From Palsa-744 sp963734815 (GTDB taxonomy: Bacteria > Actinomycetota > Thermoleophilia > Solirubrobacterales > Solirubrobacteraceae): DNA of 64,000 nt. Shown piece by piece: positions 24,329 to 32,314 of the stretch; the first letter of the stretch is position 1, and each line of letters begins with the position of its first letter. Where the stretch lies: positions 1,116,001 to 1,180,000 of the forward strand of contig CAVTIH010000001.1 of assembly GCA_963734815.1 (NCBI GenBank), in the 5' to 3' direction. The notes under the pieces were generated by a model, which was not told the origin of the DNA, searched no databases, and saw nothing but the letters and a program-made list of their open reading frames with translations. The translations under genes were made by a program, and so were the position numbers.

Positions 24329-25278
24329 GCCGCCCGCCTGCGCGCCGTGACGCTCGATTGTTGAGAGTGAGGCTTGCGGAACACGAGCACGTCCTCGTGC
24401 GCGACGACTTGCGTGCGGTCGCCTTTCGCGCGGCGGCGGCGGGCGTGGAGCGTCTGCCAGAACGAGGGGCGCATGACCAGTTCGCTGTCGCGGACGGTCG
24501 CCAGCAGGCTTATGACGCGCTGCCAGTAGATCAGGCCGGCACCCTCGCAGAGCGCGATCGTTTCGCCTGAGAGATTGCGCAGCGCGCCACCGCCGCCCGA
24601 GCGCATGTCCTTGGTGACGCATACGAGAAACCCGCCGGGCTTGAGCACTGCCGCGCACGCCCGGTAGATGTCGTCCATAGCCACGAGGTACGCGCTCCCG
24701 CGCGCATGACCGAGATTGCGCCGGTCGCGGCTGTAGTTGGTCGTGTCATCTCGTCGTAGAGGCTCGGGTCCGCTGACGGTGTTGAGGTCGGCGATCTCAC
24801 ACGCATACGGGGGCGACGTGAGGATCAAGTCAGCGACGCCGTATGCCATACGGCGAACGGCGCCGTCTCGCTCGGGGCTTACGAGCCGCCGCGCCTGGGT
24901 TGTGAGCACGCGCGCAAGTTGCCGCGCGTCGCCTTCGGTCACCTGTGCCAGCGAGCGAGTGGGTGCGTCCTCGTGCGCGTGCTCGATGTTGGCGGCGGCG
25001 AGCTTGGCCCAGCGAGGCTCCAACTCCACGCCGATAGCGCGTCGCCCGAGGTCGATCGCCTCCACGAGCGTCGTCCCGATGCCGCACATCGGATCGACCA
25101 CGAGCGCGCCCGGCTCGCTGTACGTTTCGATGGCCCGCCGTGCGAGCGCGGGCAGCATCTTGCCGGGATGGCGGTTGGACTCCGCGAGATAACGTCCGTA
25201 TCGCTGCCATTGGCTTGTGCGTTGCGCGCACGGCCACACAGCGAGCGGAAGGTCAGCAGTCTTTCGGTTTTCACTCAT
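24325..25278 (-). CDS. Site-specific DNA methyltransferase (amino-methyltransferase type)
   Basis: A 317-residue SAM-dependent enzyme. The order is motif I DPMCGIGTTLVEA with the TRM11-like fold first, then the catalytic TSPPY (motif IV) near residue 155. It makes N6-methyladenine or N4-methylcytosine; the TSPPY motif favours N4-cytosine but does not settle it. The N-terminal SNRHPGKMLPALARRAIETYS is common in phage and island DNA methylases. It is the first gene of a coupled methyltransferase pair, with no nuclease visible nearby. Confidence 0.85.
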   Translation of the reverse strand: MSENRKTADLPLAVWPCAQRTSQWQRYGRYLAESNRHPGKMLPALARRAIETYSEPGALVVDPMCGIGTTLVEAIDLGRRAIGVELEPRWAKLAAANIEHAHEDAPTRSLAQVTEGDARQLARVLTTQARRLVSPERDGAVRRMAYGVADLILTSPPYACEIADLNTVSGPEPLRRDDTTNYSRDRRNLGHARGSAYLVAMDDIYRACAAVLKPGGFLVCVTKDMRSGGGGALRNLSGETIALCEGAGLIYWQRVISLLATVRDSELVMRPSFWQTLHARRRRAKGDRTQVVAHEDVLVFRKPHSQQSSVTARRRAA

Positions 25279-25403
25279 TCATTAGGGCGTCGGTGAGAGA
25301 CCCTGTGCGAATGAGAGAAGGTCTCCTAGCGCCGCTAGTGGTACACCGCCTTAGGCCGAAGTGTGCTAGCCCGCGACGTGGGCCGCCACCGGGCGCCGTG
25401 CGT

Positions 25404-25997
25404 CTACTTGCGCGGCCGCTTCGCCTTGCGCCAGCCACCGAGGGGAACGCGCGGCCAAGAGAACCCGAACGATGTGAGCATGGCGCAACGCCAGTTCTGG
25501 TTGCGAAACGCGCTGCTCGTGAACGTGATCTCGAAGTAGTGGCCGTTGAACGTGCCAATGCTGCTGATATGGCCCGTGTAGCCGCGCAGCGTCGCTTCGC
25601 CGGTGACGCCGCCTACTTCTTCGCCGAGTAGCCCCGTGCGTTTCGGCCTGGCGCTCATGTTCGCGCTGAAATCGGGAGGATGGAACGCGCTTTCGTCGTA
25701 GCTGAGACATTTCGGGCCCAGCTTGAAGCTTTCGCCAATCTGTTCGCCCCAAAAAGTTGGGTCGAAGACTTCCGCACGGAGGGTGACGGTGCCGGCGCTC
25801 GCGTTGTATCGAATGATGACTTCGTGCGTGGACTCTTTCGCCTGGACCGCTGGAGGCGGTGGTACGCCGATGCTCGGAGGGTTGTGCGGTTCGGGGAACA
25901 CCATGCGGCCAGTGTGGATCATCGCGCTGGCTACACCGGGTGCTATGAGCCCAAAGGCGGCGGCGAGCGCGGCGATTCTGACGACACGGATGCGCAT
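25404..25997 (-). CDS. Secreted hypothetical protein
   Basis: A 197-residue protein with a clear Sec signal peptide: MRIRVVRIAALAAAFGLIAPGVASA, cleavage after ASA at about 25. The mature part is rich in Pro and aromatic residues and probably all-beta. It has two cysteines (KCLSY and RCAML) that could form a disulfide. No family is recognised. It lies in the element between the methyltransferases and other cargo genes; its codon choice is less GC-extreme than that of the core genes. Confidence 0.6.
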   Translation of the reverse strand: MRIRVVRIAALAAAFGLIAPGVASAMIHTGRMVFPEPHNPPSIGVPPPPAVQAKESTHEVIIRYNASAGTVTLRAEVFDPTFWGEQIGESFKLGPKCLSYDESAFHPPDFSANMSARPKRTGLLGEEVGGVTGEATLRGYTGHISSIGTFNGHYFEITFTSSAFRNQNWRCAMLTSFGFSWPRVPLGGWRKAKRPRK

Positions 25998-26121
25998 GAT
26001 GGGGTCCTTCCGCTCGGTTGAAACTGCTGCGACGGTGGCAGGCTACCAGTGCCCGGGGCGGGAGAGTCGAAGCGAGCGCCGGGCAGCGGCGGCATCGCTG
26101 GATTTGTGCGCTGAGTGTGCA

Positions 26122-26700
26122 TTAGATGGATTCCTTGTGTTGAGTGATTGCCGAGCGTGGAGCAGGGATGCAGCGGCCGTCGGCGGCCATGCGAAATACG
26201 CGCCCGTTCTCGAATTGCAGAACGGTGTCCGCGTCGAAGCGTGGGATATGTGCGATCAGTGGGCCGTTACGCTCGGCAAGCGCAGCGATGGCCGTTTCCT
26301 GCGCCTCGGTGTGCGCCGCGAGCGCCGCACGGTCAGCCTTGAAGTAGCGCCCGTCGATGCCAATGCGAACGATCGAGCCGTCCTCGAACCGGCAGACAGC
26401 ATCGCCGCTGGCGATCATGTTCCACGCCGTAAGCGAGCCGCGCTCCTTGCTCAGAGCCGTTAGGCAGCGTACTTGCGCTTTGCTCCGTGCCGGCGTCGCG
26501 TACTGCTCGTCGTCATCTTCGGCGAGGGTGACGAGCGCCCATCGCAGCGCCTCGTCGGTCGCCCACGTCCACCGGCCATCGTCGTGTGTCCAGCGTCCGC
26601 GCTCGTCGTGCGCGAACCCGGCGAGGCTGAGCAAGGCGCGGGCAACGGATGGCGTCACGCTCACGCTTACGTCGTCTGATGTGCGGGCGGTGGCGGTCAT
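26122..26700 (-). CDS. Hypothetical cargo protein
   Basis: A 192-residue soluble protein without recognisable domains. The middle and end carry two similar segments (CRFEDGSIVRIGIDGRYF and LQFENGRVFRMAADGRCI), an internal repeat of a short beta motif. ATG 26700 overlaps the DUF3560 stop (ATGA), so the two genes are co-translated, and the operon runs into this gene. No function assigned. Confidence 0.55.
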   Translation of the reverse strand: MTATARTSDDVSVSVTPSVARALLSLAGFAHDERGRWTHDDGRWTWATDEALRWALVTLAEDDDEQYATPARSKAQVRCLTALSKERGSLTAWNMIASGDAVCRFEDGSIVRIGIDGRYFKADRAALAAHTEAQETAIAALAERNGPLIAHIPRFDADTVLQFENGRVFRMAADGRCIPAPRSAITQHKESI

Positions 26701-27293
26701 TGTGACGCTCCTGCCGTGAGTGTGGCAAGGCGACGCTTTTGACGGCTGATGTTTCCCGAGAGATTGCGCAGCGTGTAACTCGGGAACCGGCCGCCGGGGC
26801 ATTGAACGTCGCCCCAAACACTGATGCTGCTGGCAAGTTCGCGTGCGAGCTTGGCTGGCAGCGTCGCGGGGTCCGCCGTTCCTTTGCGGCACGCCGCGTT
26901 GTATGCCTTGATCGTGTCTCGTTCACTTTCAAGCCCGGCGATCCTCTCCGTTAGCCGTGTGATCGCGTCGGCGTCGTCGGAGTAAATCGCGCGCTTGGCT
27001 GCCGCTTCGATGTTTGCGGCGCGGCTTATGAAGTCGTGCGCCTTGGTCGAGTGCTCGACAACGCGGCGCGTGCCGTTCACGATGCGGTCGCGGTCGCGTT
27101 CAGCACGCCACTGTGAATGGTGGCCGCGCAGGATCGGCTGCCCCAAGGGGATAAGGCTTGTGAGCGTGTCCACCGATGCGGCGGCTTGCTCGGCGCGTGT
27201 CTCGCGTTTGGCTGCCCATTCGCGCAGCCGTTCGGCTCGTGCTTCCCGGCGTTCGCGGTATGTCCGGCGTATGGGTTTGGTGGTCGTGGTCAT
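26697..27293 (-). CDS. DUF3560 domain-containing protein
   Basis: A 198-residue highly charged protein. A coiled N-terminal half (RERREARAERLREWAAKRETRAEQA) precedes the DUF3560 core with LIPLGQPILRGHHSQWRAERDRDRI and VEHSTKAHDFISRAANIE. DUF3560 proteins are common on plasmids, phages and integrative elements; the function is unknown. ATG 27293 has a strong AAGGAG ten bases upstream. It is the first gene of a two-gene unit with the hypothetical gene that follows. Confidence 0.85.
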   Translation of the reverse strand: MTTTTKPIRRTYRERREARAERLREWAAKRETRAEQAAASVDTLTSLIPLGQPILRGHHSQWRAERDRDRIVNGTRRVVEHSTKAHDFISRAANIEAAAKRAIYSDDADAITRLTERIAGLESERDTIKAYNAACRKGTADPATLPAKLARELASSISVWGDVQCPGGRFPSYTLRNLSGNISRQKRRLATLTAGASQ

Positions 27294-27452
27294 TCGCTTG
27301 TCACTCCTTACAGTGCGTCGGTGATGTCGAGTGTGTGACTTACTGTTATGTCGGGGTTTGCGTTTCCCATACTCACTACAAGACCAGACCACACGGTTAA
27401 TTTCAAGGGGTTTTGCTCTAATGTTGGCTAAAGATTTCTGCCCTCCGCGAGT

Positions 27453-28001
27453 GTGTGCGCGTGGGCTTCGACGGCGCAAGTGGTGACGGTGGCGAGAACG
27501 CTGCGTATGGTGGCTTTATTCCATACTGTGACGGCGATTGGCGCGGTTATGTTTGTGATGATCGCGCAACGCGATACCTACTTCAAGGTTGCACGCGGCG
27601 GGCTCAAGCTCCGCGAGGAGCAGCCCGGTCGTCCGCACTTGATCCAGTTCGATCGCGCCAGCGAACCGCAGCAGCGCGAGAGCCGCTACCGGATCATCGA
27701 GGTCAGCGATGGTACGGCGCTGTGTGAGGCGCTCGCCGCCGCGATCGGCATACGCGGGGTCGTCGTCAAGCGCCGCCGTCTGCTGCTGTGGCAGAGCGTG
27801 CGCATCCATCTCGATGAGGTCGAGCAGCTTGGGACGTTCATCGAGCTTGAGGCCGTCGCACCGCCAGACTCCGACCTCGCCCACGAGTATCGGCTCGTCG
27901 CCGAGCTACGCGACGCGCTTGGGATCACCGACGAACGCCTTGTCGCTCTCGGCTACGCGGAGCAGCTAATCCGCAGGGACGGCAATGTCGGCGCAGTCTG
28001 A
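27453..28001 (+). CDS. CYTH-like protein, N-terminally truncated
   Basis: From about residue 40 the product matches the class IV adenylate cyclase/CYTH family: QRDTYFKVARGGLKLREEQPG, LIQFDRA, VVVKRRRLLLWQSVRIHLDEVEQLG. The family's first strand with the ExExK signature, which binds the triphosphate, is missing; the upstream frame is closed. Initiation could be at 27453 or ATG 27510. CYTH enzymes act on nucleoside or inorganic tri/polyphosphates. Losing ExExK probably abolishes catalysis, so this is a decayed or repurposed copy. It is followed by an SGNH hydrolase. Confidence 0.65.
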   Translation: MCAWASTAQVVTVARTLRMVALFHTVTAIGAVMFVMIAQRDTYFKVARGGLKLREEQPGRPHLIQFDRASEPQQRESRYRIIEVSDGTALCEALAAAIGIRGVVVKRRRLLLWQSVRIHLDEVEQLGTFIELEAVAPPDSDLAHEYRLVAELRDALGITDERLVALGYAEQLIRRDGNVGAV

Positions 28002-28021
28002 GCAGCCCCACGAATCGGCGG

Positions 28022-28609
28022 GTGGCGTTCATCGGCGATTCGCTCGTCGCTGGCGTCGGCGACCCGACAGGAATGGGCTGGGTCGGGCGCGTCGTGGCAG
28101 CCTCATTCGGGCTGGGCCTGCCGCTGACGGCGTACAACCTCGGCGTCAGACGGGAGACCTCCGAGCAGGTCGCAGTGCGCTGGCGCTCTGAGACGGAGCC
28201 GCGCCTGCTGCCCGATACCGACGCACGAGTCGTGCTGTCCTTCGGCGCCAACGACACGACCGTCGAAGACGGGCAGCTTCGCGTGTCGCCCGAGCGTTCC
28301 TGCGCAGCCCTCGCCGCGATCCTCGCCGATGCCGCGGATGCTGGGCTGCCGGTGCTGATGGTCGGCCCCGCACCCGTTGACGACACCGCGCAGAACGAGC
28401 GTATCCAAGCGCTCTCGACTGCCTTCGAGGAGGTGTGCAGACGATCCGGCACTGCGTTCGTGAGCGTCGTGGAGCCTCTGCTTGCCTCGCGCGTCTGGAT
28501 GCAGGAGGTCGCCGCCTGTGACGGGGCACACCCCGCCGCAGACGGCTACGAAGCTCTTGCCCAGCTTGTCATCGCCGGCGGCTGGGTCGGGTGGCTAGAA
28601 GGAGCGTAG
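28022..28609 (+). CDS. SGNH/GDSL-type esterase
   Basis: 195 residues. The SGNH blocks are in order: FIGDSLVAGVG (nucleophile Ser, block I), a glycine in block II (YNLGV), FGANDT (block III), and CDGAHPAADGY with the catalytic Asp/His pair (block V). It would hydrolyse ester bonds of lipids, acyl groups or arylesters. No signal peptide, so cytoplasmic. The GTG start at 28022 lies 20 bp after the CYTH fragment, suggesting a common transcript. The substrate is unknown. Confidence 0.8.
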   Translation: MAFIGDSLVAGVGDPTGMGWVGRVVAASFGLGLPLTAYNLGVRRETSEQVAVRWRSETEPRLLPDTDARVVLSFGANDTTVEDGQLRVSPERSCAALAAILADAADAGLPVLMVGPAPVDDTAQNERIQALSTAFEEVCRRSGTAFVSVVEPLLASRVWMQEVAACDGAHPAADGYEALAQLVIAGGWVGWLEGA

Positions 28610-28632
28610 AGAAAAGCGCAAGCGTGCCGCAG

Positions 28633-29058
28633 TCAGTGCTCAGTGTGCCGCACGAACCGCGTCTGGTCGGGCTGTCTCGTATAGCCGGCGGCTTGCCAGA
28701 AGCTGGTCGCAGTCGCGTCGCTGCCCGCGACGATCGCGGTGAGCCTGATCGCGCCGCACGCCTGTAGCCGGCGCTCGCCCTCGTGCAGCAGCGTCATGGC
28801 GATCCCCTCGCGTCGCCGGCCGGGATCGACCGCGAGCCGGTAGAAGCTCGCGCGCCACCCGTCCCACACCGCGATCAGTGACCCGACCAGCGCGCCGCTG
28901 GCGTCTGCGACCAGCAGCGCATCAGAGTCGAAGGCGAGCAGCGCTTGCAGGCCGGGCTTGGAGTCGGTGACGCTCGGTGGGCTGCCTGCGGCCTCCCAGA
29001 GCAGCAGCACCTGCTCGAGGTCCTGCTGCGCCGCGCTACGGATCGTCAGCTCCGACAC
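28633..29058 (-). CDS. GNAT family N-acetyltransferase
   Basis: A 141-residue GNAT enzyme: LTIRSAAQQDLEQVLLLWEAAG at the start, the acetyl-CoA-binding VDPGRRREGIAMTLL (motif A), and ATSFWQAAGYTRQPDQTRFVR at the end. The acceptor is unknown. I use GTG 29058, where the domain begins; ATG 29166 would add 36 residues of unfamiliar sequence. It faces the SGNH hydrolase tail-to-tail. Confidence 0.78.
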   Translation of the reverse strand: MSELTIRSAAQQDLEQVLLLWEAAGSPPSVTDSKPGLQALLAFDSDALLVADASGALVGSLIAVWDGWRASFYRLAVDPGRRREGIAMTLLHEGERRLQACGAIRLTAIVAGSDATATSFWQAAGYTRQPDQTRFVRHTEH

Positions 29059-29189
29059 GATCGAGACGAATACCAGCGACCGCGGACGCCACGCCGCTAC
29101 GATCCGGGCCAGCCGGGGCGTGACCACGAGCGCAGAAGCGACCCCAACTCCGCTAGCTTTGGGCATGTTGCTCTTGGTACATTTGGCCG

Positions 29190-29660
29190 ATGCCGAGGGG
29201 CGACTACACGAACACTGAGGCTAGGGCCGTGGAGATCGTGTGCGAGGCTGAGCGCGCGCAGGGCTTCCAGCCGAGCGACTTGCTGAGCCAGCGCGCCCAG
29301 CACGACGAAGGCTGCGACGTGCTCAGCGTGCCCGCGAACGGCGGGCCAGCACACCGCATTGAGGTCAAGGGTTGGGGAGAGCCGCTGCGCAAGTCTGATG
29401 GCTCGTTTACGTACCCTGCGGACGTGAATCAGGAGCAGCTAGAACGTGCGCGCACCGACCCGCTGTGGAGGTTGGAGATCGTCGCCAACATCGCCGCCGA
29501 GCGCTCTGGAACCGGGAACGCTGAACGACTCACGCTGAGTGGCGCTGAGGTCACCGAGCGCGCGGTCGGATGGCGCTACCGCGTCCCGCTTGACGGCTTG
29601 GTTGACCGGGTTGTTGAGGTGGCTTCCAAGGAGCCTGCGCCTGATGTTGCCCAACCGTAG
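29190..29660 (+). CDS. PD-(D/E)XK-like (DUF3883-type) protein
   Basis: 156 residues. The segment EIVCEAERAQGFQPSDLLSQ..HDEGCDVLSVPANGGPAHRIEVKGW resembles the nuclease-like core of DUF3883/NO VEIN and Mrr-type domains: an early Glu, Asp in GCDV and E-x-K in IEVKGW form the PD-(D/E)XK triad. No partner DNA-binding domain is fused. It may be a small nuclease or sensor of an island defence or modification system. The last 17 bases overlap the next gene. Confidence 0.6.
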   Translation: MPRGDYTNTEARAVEIVCEAERAQGFQPSDLLSQRAQHDEGCDVLSVPANGGPAHRIEVKGWGEPLRKSDGSFTYPADVNQEQLERARTDPLWRLEIVANIAAERSGTGNAERLTLSGAEVTERAVGWRYRVPLDGLVDRVVEVASKEPAPDVAQP

Positions 29661-30252
29661 CGACTACAAAAACAAGAAAGACTACAAATGGGCGAGGAAA
29701 CAGGCCCAACGAGAAGAGATTGCTACCGGCACGGGTATAGCGTCGGCTCGGGGTTGGGCCTCGTTCTTGACGTTCTTCGCTCTCGGCCTCGGGTTCAAGG
29801 AACTGGGCTTTGAGGTGTATGGGACGATCATCGCGCTGGGCGCGGCCATCGTCGTGTTTCGCCTGGTCCCGCCTGCGCCGATCATCCAAGAACAGATAGC
29901 CGCCAAGAAACGTGAGGAGCAGGCGCGCGGGCCGAAGTGGAAGAAGGGCACGAAGGTCACGACGGCATCAGGCAAGAAAGGCGTCGTCCAGATGCCGGTC
30001 GGCAACCGGCCCGGCTACTTCCACGTCAAGTTTGACGACGGCACAATGAGCCAGATCAAGCAGGTGAGCAAACAGCAGCTCAACGAGGAAAATCAGGCTG
30101 TTGCGGCAACACCGCCACAAGCGACGCCCCCACCGCAAGGTATCCCCACTTCTGTCACTGCTGAGCTACAACGGCTGAGTGACTTGCATCAGGCCGGATC
30201 GCTCAGCGCCGATGAGTTTGAGACGGCGAAGGCTAAGGTGCTCGCCAACTGA
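29644..30252 (+). CDS. Membrane protein with C-terminal SHOCT domain
   Basis: 202 residues. A lysine-rich N-terminus (SDYKNKKDYKWARKQ) is followed by two membrane segments (ASFLTFFALGLGFKELGF and VYGTIIALGAAIVVFRLV), a basic linker, a small beta domain of KOW- or SH3-like appearance (KKGTKVTTASGKKGVVQM...GYFHVKFDDG), and a terminal SHOCT motif (LQRLSDLHQAGSLSADEFE). ATG 29644 overlaps the preceding gene. The role is unknown; note the second SHOCT protein at 1714. Confidence 0.65.
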   Translation: MLPNRSDYKNKKDYKWARKQAQREEIATGTGIASARGWASFLTFFALGLGFKELGFEVYGTIIALGAAIVVFRLVPPAPIIQEQIAAKKREEQARGPKWKKGTKVTTASGKKGVVQMPVGNRPGYFHVKFDDGTMSQIKQVSKQQLNEENQAVAATPPQATPPPQGIPTSVTAELQRLSDLHQAGSLSADEFETAKAKVLAN

Positions 30253-30336
30253 CTCTCTCGGCAGTCTCCGTGCCTGCGCGGTAAGCAAGCGCAGCGCCGA
30301 GCAGCCCTTGGCGGTGGTCCCGCTACCATTTGACGC

Positions 30337-30579
30337 ATGACGGCGAAGGAGAAGCTACGCGCACAAGTCGAAGACCTGACCGAGCAGGAAGCTGAGGCGA
30401 CCCTTGAGTTCATCGCTGCGCGCGGCCAGAGCTTCGGAGACTGGCTGGACTCGCGTCCCGAGGATGACGAGCCGCTGAGCCCCGAGGAGCACGCAGCGCT
30501 CGCCGCAAGCGACGCGGATATCGCCGCCGGTCGTACCGTCTCCTACGCGCAGGTGAAGCAAGGCCTCGGAGCCGAGTGA
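30337..30579 (+). CDS. Antitoxin of a RelE-type toxin-antitoxin pair
   Basis: An 80-residue acidic protein with an N-terminal helical segment (EKLRAQVEDLTEQEAEATLEFIAAR) and the C-terminal SPEEHAALAASDADIAAGRTVSYAQVKQGL, a pattern seen in RelB/ParD-like antitoxins that wrap around RelE/ParE toxins. Its stop overlaps the toxin start by four bases. It probably binds its own promoter. Confidence 0.75.
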   Translation: MTAKEKLRAQVEDLTEQEAEATLEFIAARGQSFGDWLDSRPEDDEPLSPEEHAALAASDADIAAGRTVSYAQVKQGLGAE

Positions 30580-30839
30580 GCGGCGGGCGAGCGCTGCGCT
30601 TCACGCGCGCCGCCGAGAAGGAGTTGCGGCGCCTCGACCCACCGATCCGCGCGCGGGTCTTGGGAGCGCTGGATCGTCTCAGCGCCGACGATCGCTCGCT
30701 CGATGTCCGGCGGCTCACCGGCAGCGAGCACTTCCGGCTGCGGGTCGGCGACTGGCGAGTGATCTTCGACTACGATCGCGCCACACAGACCGTACTCGTC
30801 CGGCACGTCCTCCCGCGGGGCAGGGCATACGAGCGATAG
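30576..30839 (+). CDS. RelE/ParE family toxin
   Basis: An 87-residue basic protein of the RelE/ParE fold: RFTRAAEKELRRLDPPIRARVLGALDRL, then FRLRVGDWRVIFDYDRATQTVLVRHVLPRGRAYER. The RVGDWRVIFDYD strand is diagnostic. RelE members cleave mRNA in the ribosome and ParE members poison gyrase; the sequence here resembles the RelE side (R-x-G-D-W-R). GTG start at 30576. Last gene before the right end of the putative element. Confidence 0.88.
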   Translation: MSGGRALRFTRAAEKELRRLDPPIRARVLGALDRLSADDRSLDVRRLTGSEHFRLRVGDWRVIFDYDRATQTVLVRHVLPRGRAYER

Positions 30840-30911
30840 CGGGGGTGGATCGCTATACGCACGTTCAGGATGGCATACACCCGGCCTCGACGGCTCGAAG
30901 CTCGGCATGAG

Positions 30912-30993
30912 CGTGGTCTGGAGGGCTGCAAACGGGATGCAGAAACCCCAAATCCCCTGTACCCAAGCCAACTCTAACCGTTCGCCCCGATTG
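30912..30993. repeat. attR-like region: arm-like repeat and tRNA 3'-end copy
   Basis: 30912-30940 matches 19554-19582 at 27 of 29 bases and includes one GGGATGCA. 30983-30993 is an exact 11-bp copy of the tRNA-Pro 3' end with its flank. They are in the same order and orientation relative to the element ends as expected for attL/attR. The core is short, so this is suggestive only. Confidence 0.5.
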
Positions 30994-31029
30994 AGTTGCT
31001 GTTGGAGTCAGGGGACGCTTGGGGCCTCT

Positions 31030-31359
31030 CTAGCTTCGGGATTTGGCTCTGGGAAACCGATTCAGGGGTATAAGGATAAGGCCGCTGTTGTCGGATTGGC
31101 TTCCGTACTGGCTGTGGGTGCTGACCGCACACGAACCGCACATGGCGTAAGGCTCGTGTCCGCACGCCGAGTCGCAGCTCAAGCGCGAATGTCCCTTGAG
31201 GACCCAGTTTCCTGGCTCTGCGATGGCGAGCCTGGCGAGGAAGCGCTCGAAGGCGACGCGCTTGCGTAGCCGCATGACGGGCAGACCGGTCGTGGTCGCT
31301 TCGTTGCGGATGCGCTGATCAAGCGCGGCTCGGAACGCCTCGGCGGTGTCGTACTTCAC
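31030..31359 (-). pseudogene. AbiEii-type toxin gene, truncated
   Basis: Starting at GTG 31359 (GTGA overlap with the antitoxin stop), the first 52 residues match the N-terminus of AbiEii nucleotidyltransferases (YDTAEAFRAALDQRIRNEA...RLRKRVAFERFLARL...WVLKG). After WVLKG the expected nucleotidyltransferase core (GGxAL...DxD) is absent and the frame reads unrelated Cys-rich sequence until a stop at 31030. The break is near 31200. The toxin is therefore dead; the antitoxin is left without an active partner here. Confidence 0.7.
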
Positions 31360-31970
31360 GCGGCGGTAGCTTCCTCGGTTGTTTGCTTCACGAGTGTGGC
31401 GACGTGTCCGCCGTTTCGCTCGGCGTGCTCGGCGAGCTGGTCCGGCGTGGCGCGGCCTTCCTGGAGTGCCTGGCGGACGGCCATCTGGATCTGCTCTGGC
31501 GCGGTTCCTGAGCGTGCCGCGTCGATGATCGTTCTCGCCGGGGTTGTGACGCGAATGCCGTGGCGGGTCGTGATATCGCCGTCCGGTATGGACGCGGTAG
31601 CGGTGTGCAGGGTCACGCCGCTGGGCGCCCGGACTCCCCGGTGCTCGCGGGAGACGAGAAGATGCACTGTGTTTGGCAGGACATCGGAGAGTCCGTGCAG
31701 CACGAGCGCGCTCTCGTGGGAGACAACGGCCCTTTCCATCCCGACGGTGAGCCATGCGGCGCGTATCTCATCGTGTTCGCCTGCTGGGTAGTCGCTGAGG
31801 CGGTAGAGGCCCTGTCGCATCCGCTGGAAGCGACCTGACCGGGTGTGGTGGGCGAGAAGCTGTGCGCTGATGCCCCTTTCTTGGGCCTGTCGTGTCGTGA
31901 AAAGACCATCCTGGGAGTAGGCGAGACGGTGGAGTGCTGGGAGATCGGGCTTTTGTTCTACGTCAGACAT
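31356..31970 (-). CDS. AbiEi-type antitoxin
   Basis: A 204-residue type IV antitoxin. It has an N-terminal winged helix (QDGLFTTRQAQERGISAQLLAHHTRSGRFQRMRQGLYRL) and the C-terminal AbiEi domain (YPAGEHDEIRAAWLTVGMERAVVSHESALVLHGLSDVLPN...THAxAS-type strand, TTPARTIIDAA). AbiEi represses the abiE promoter and counters the nucleotidyltransferase AbiEii in phage abortive infection. ATG 31970; the toxin gene downstream is truncated, leaving this as an apparent orphan repressor. Confidence 0.85.
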   Translation of the reverse strand: MSDVEQKPDLPALHRLAYSQDGLFTTRQAQERGISAQLLAHHTRSGRFQRMRQGLYRLSDYPAGEHDEIRAAWLTVGMERAVVSHESALVLHGLSDVLPNTVHLLVSREHRGVRAPSGVTLHTATASIPDGDITTRHGIRVTTPARTIIDAARSGTAPEQIQMAVRQALQEGRATPDQLAEHAERNGGHVATLVKQTTEEATAA

Positions 31971-32128
31971 TTCTACAGCATTCTTTTAGTGTACGCTGAC
32001 AAGCGGGTCGTAGCGCTGATCGCATCTTGGCGCTCAGCTTGACGGAATCCCAATCAAAAAGTGAACCGTCAACATTTGGGCGCGCGTTAGCCGATCAGCC
32101 CGGTTAGCCACGCAGCGCAGTGTGGGTG

Positions 32129-32153
32129 CCAGGCCAGGCCAGGCCAGGCCAGG
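32129..32153. repeat. CCAGG pentanucleotide microsatellite, five copies
   Basis: Five perfect contiguous CCAGG units between two toxin-antitoxin loci. Such short repeats vary easily by slippage. Confidence 0.9.
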
Positions 32154-32314
32154 GCATGCTTTGATGCTCGAGCCGGGCTCTTTAAGGGTCGCTTGACGAT
32201 GTGCTATTCGGGCCCCGTAGGTTTGGGTGCCGGGAGTACGGGATGTCGCCGGTGGGCGCCGGGGCGGTCGCTGGCTTGAGTTTGGTCTCCCCGAGGCGGA
32301 GCTCTGGATGCTAT

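Larger units (their letters stand above)
19449..30993. mobile_element. Putative integrative element in tRNA-Pro
   Basis: The left boundary is the 3' end of tRNA-Pro. The 11-bp CGCCCCGATTG at 19449-19459 recurs at 30983-30993. Inside the left end are repeated GGGATGCAA motifs, and one more (in a 29-bp block 27/29 identical to a left block) lies 43 bp before the right copy, as expected for integrase arm sites. An integrase and an excisionase-like gene lie next to the left end. The 11-bp core repeat is short, so the right end is tentative. Cargo: HEPN-like protein, two methyltransferases, DUF3560, several enzymes and a RelE-type module. Confidence 0.55.

Noticed and set aside
19457..30982. A full-length direct repeat of the tRNA 3' half as attR
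   Set aside because: Only 11 bases recur at 30983; the T-arm sequence GGTTCGAATCC is not repeated, so the element's right end stays tentative.
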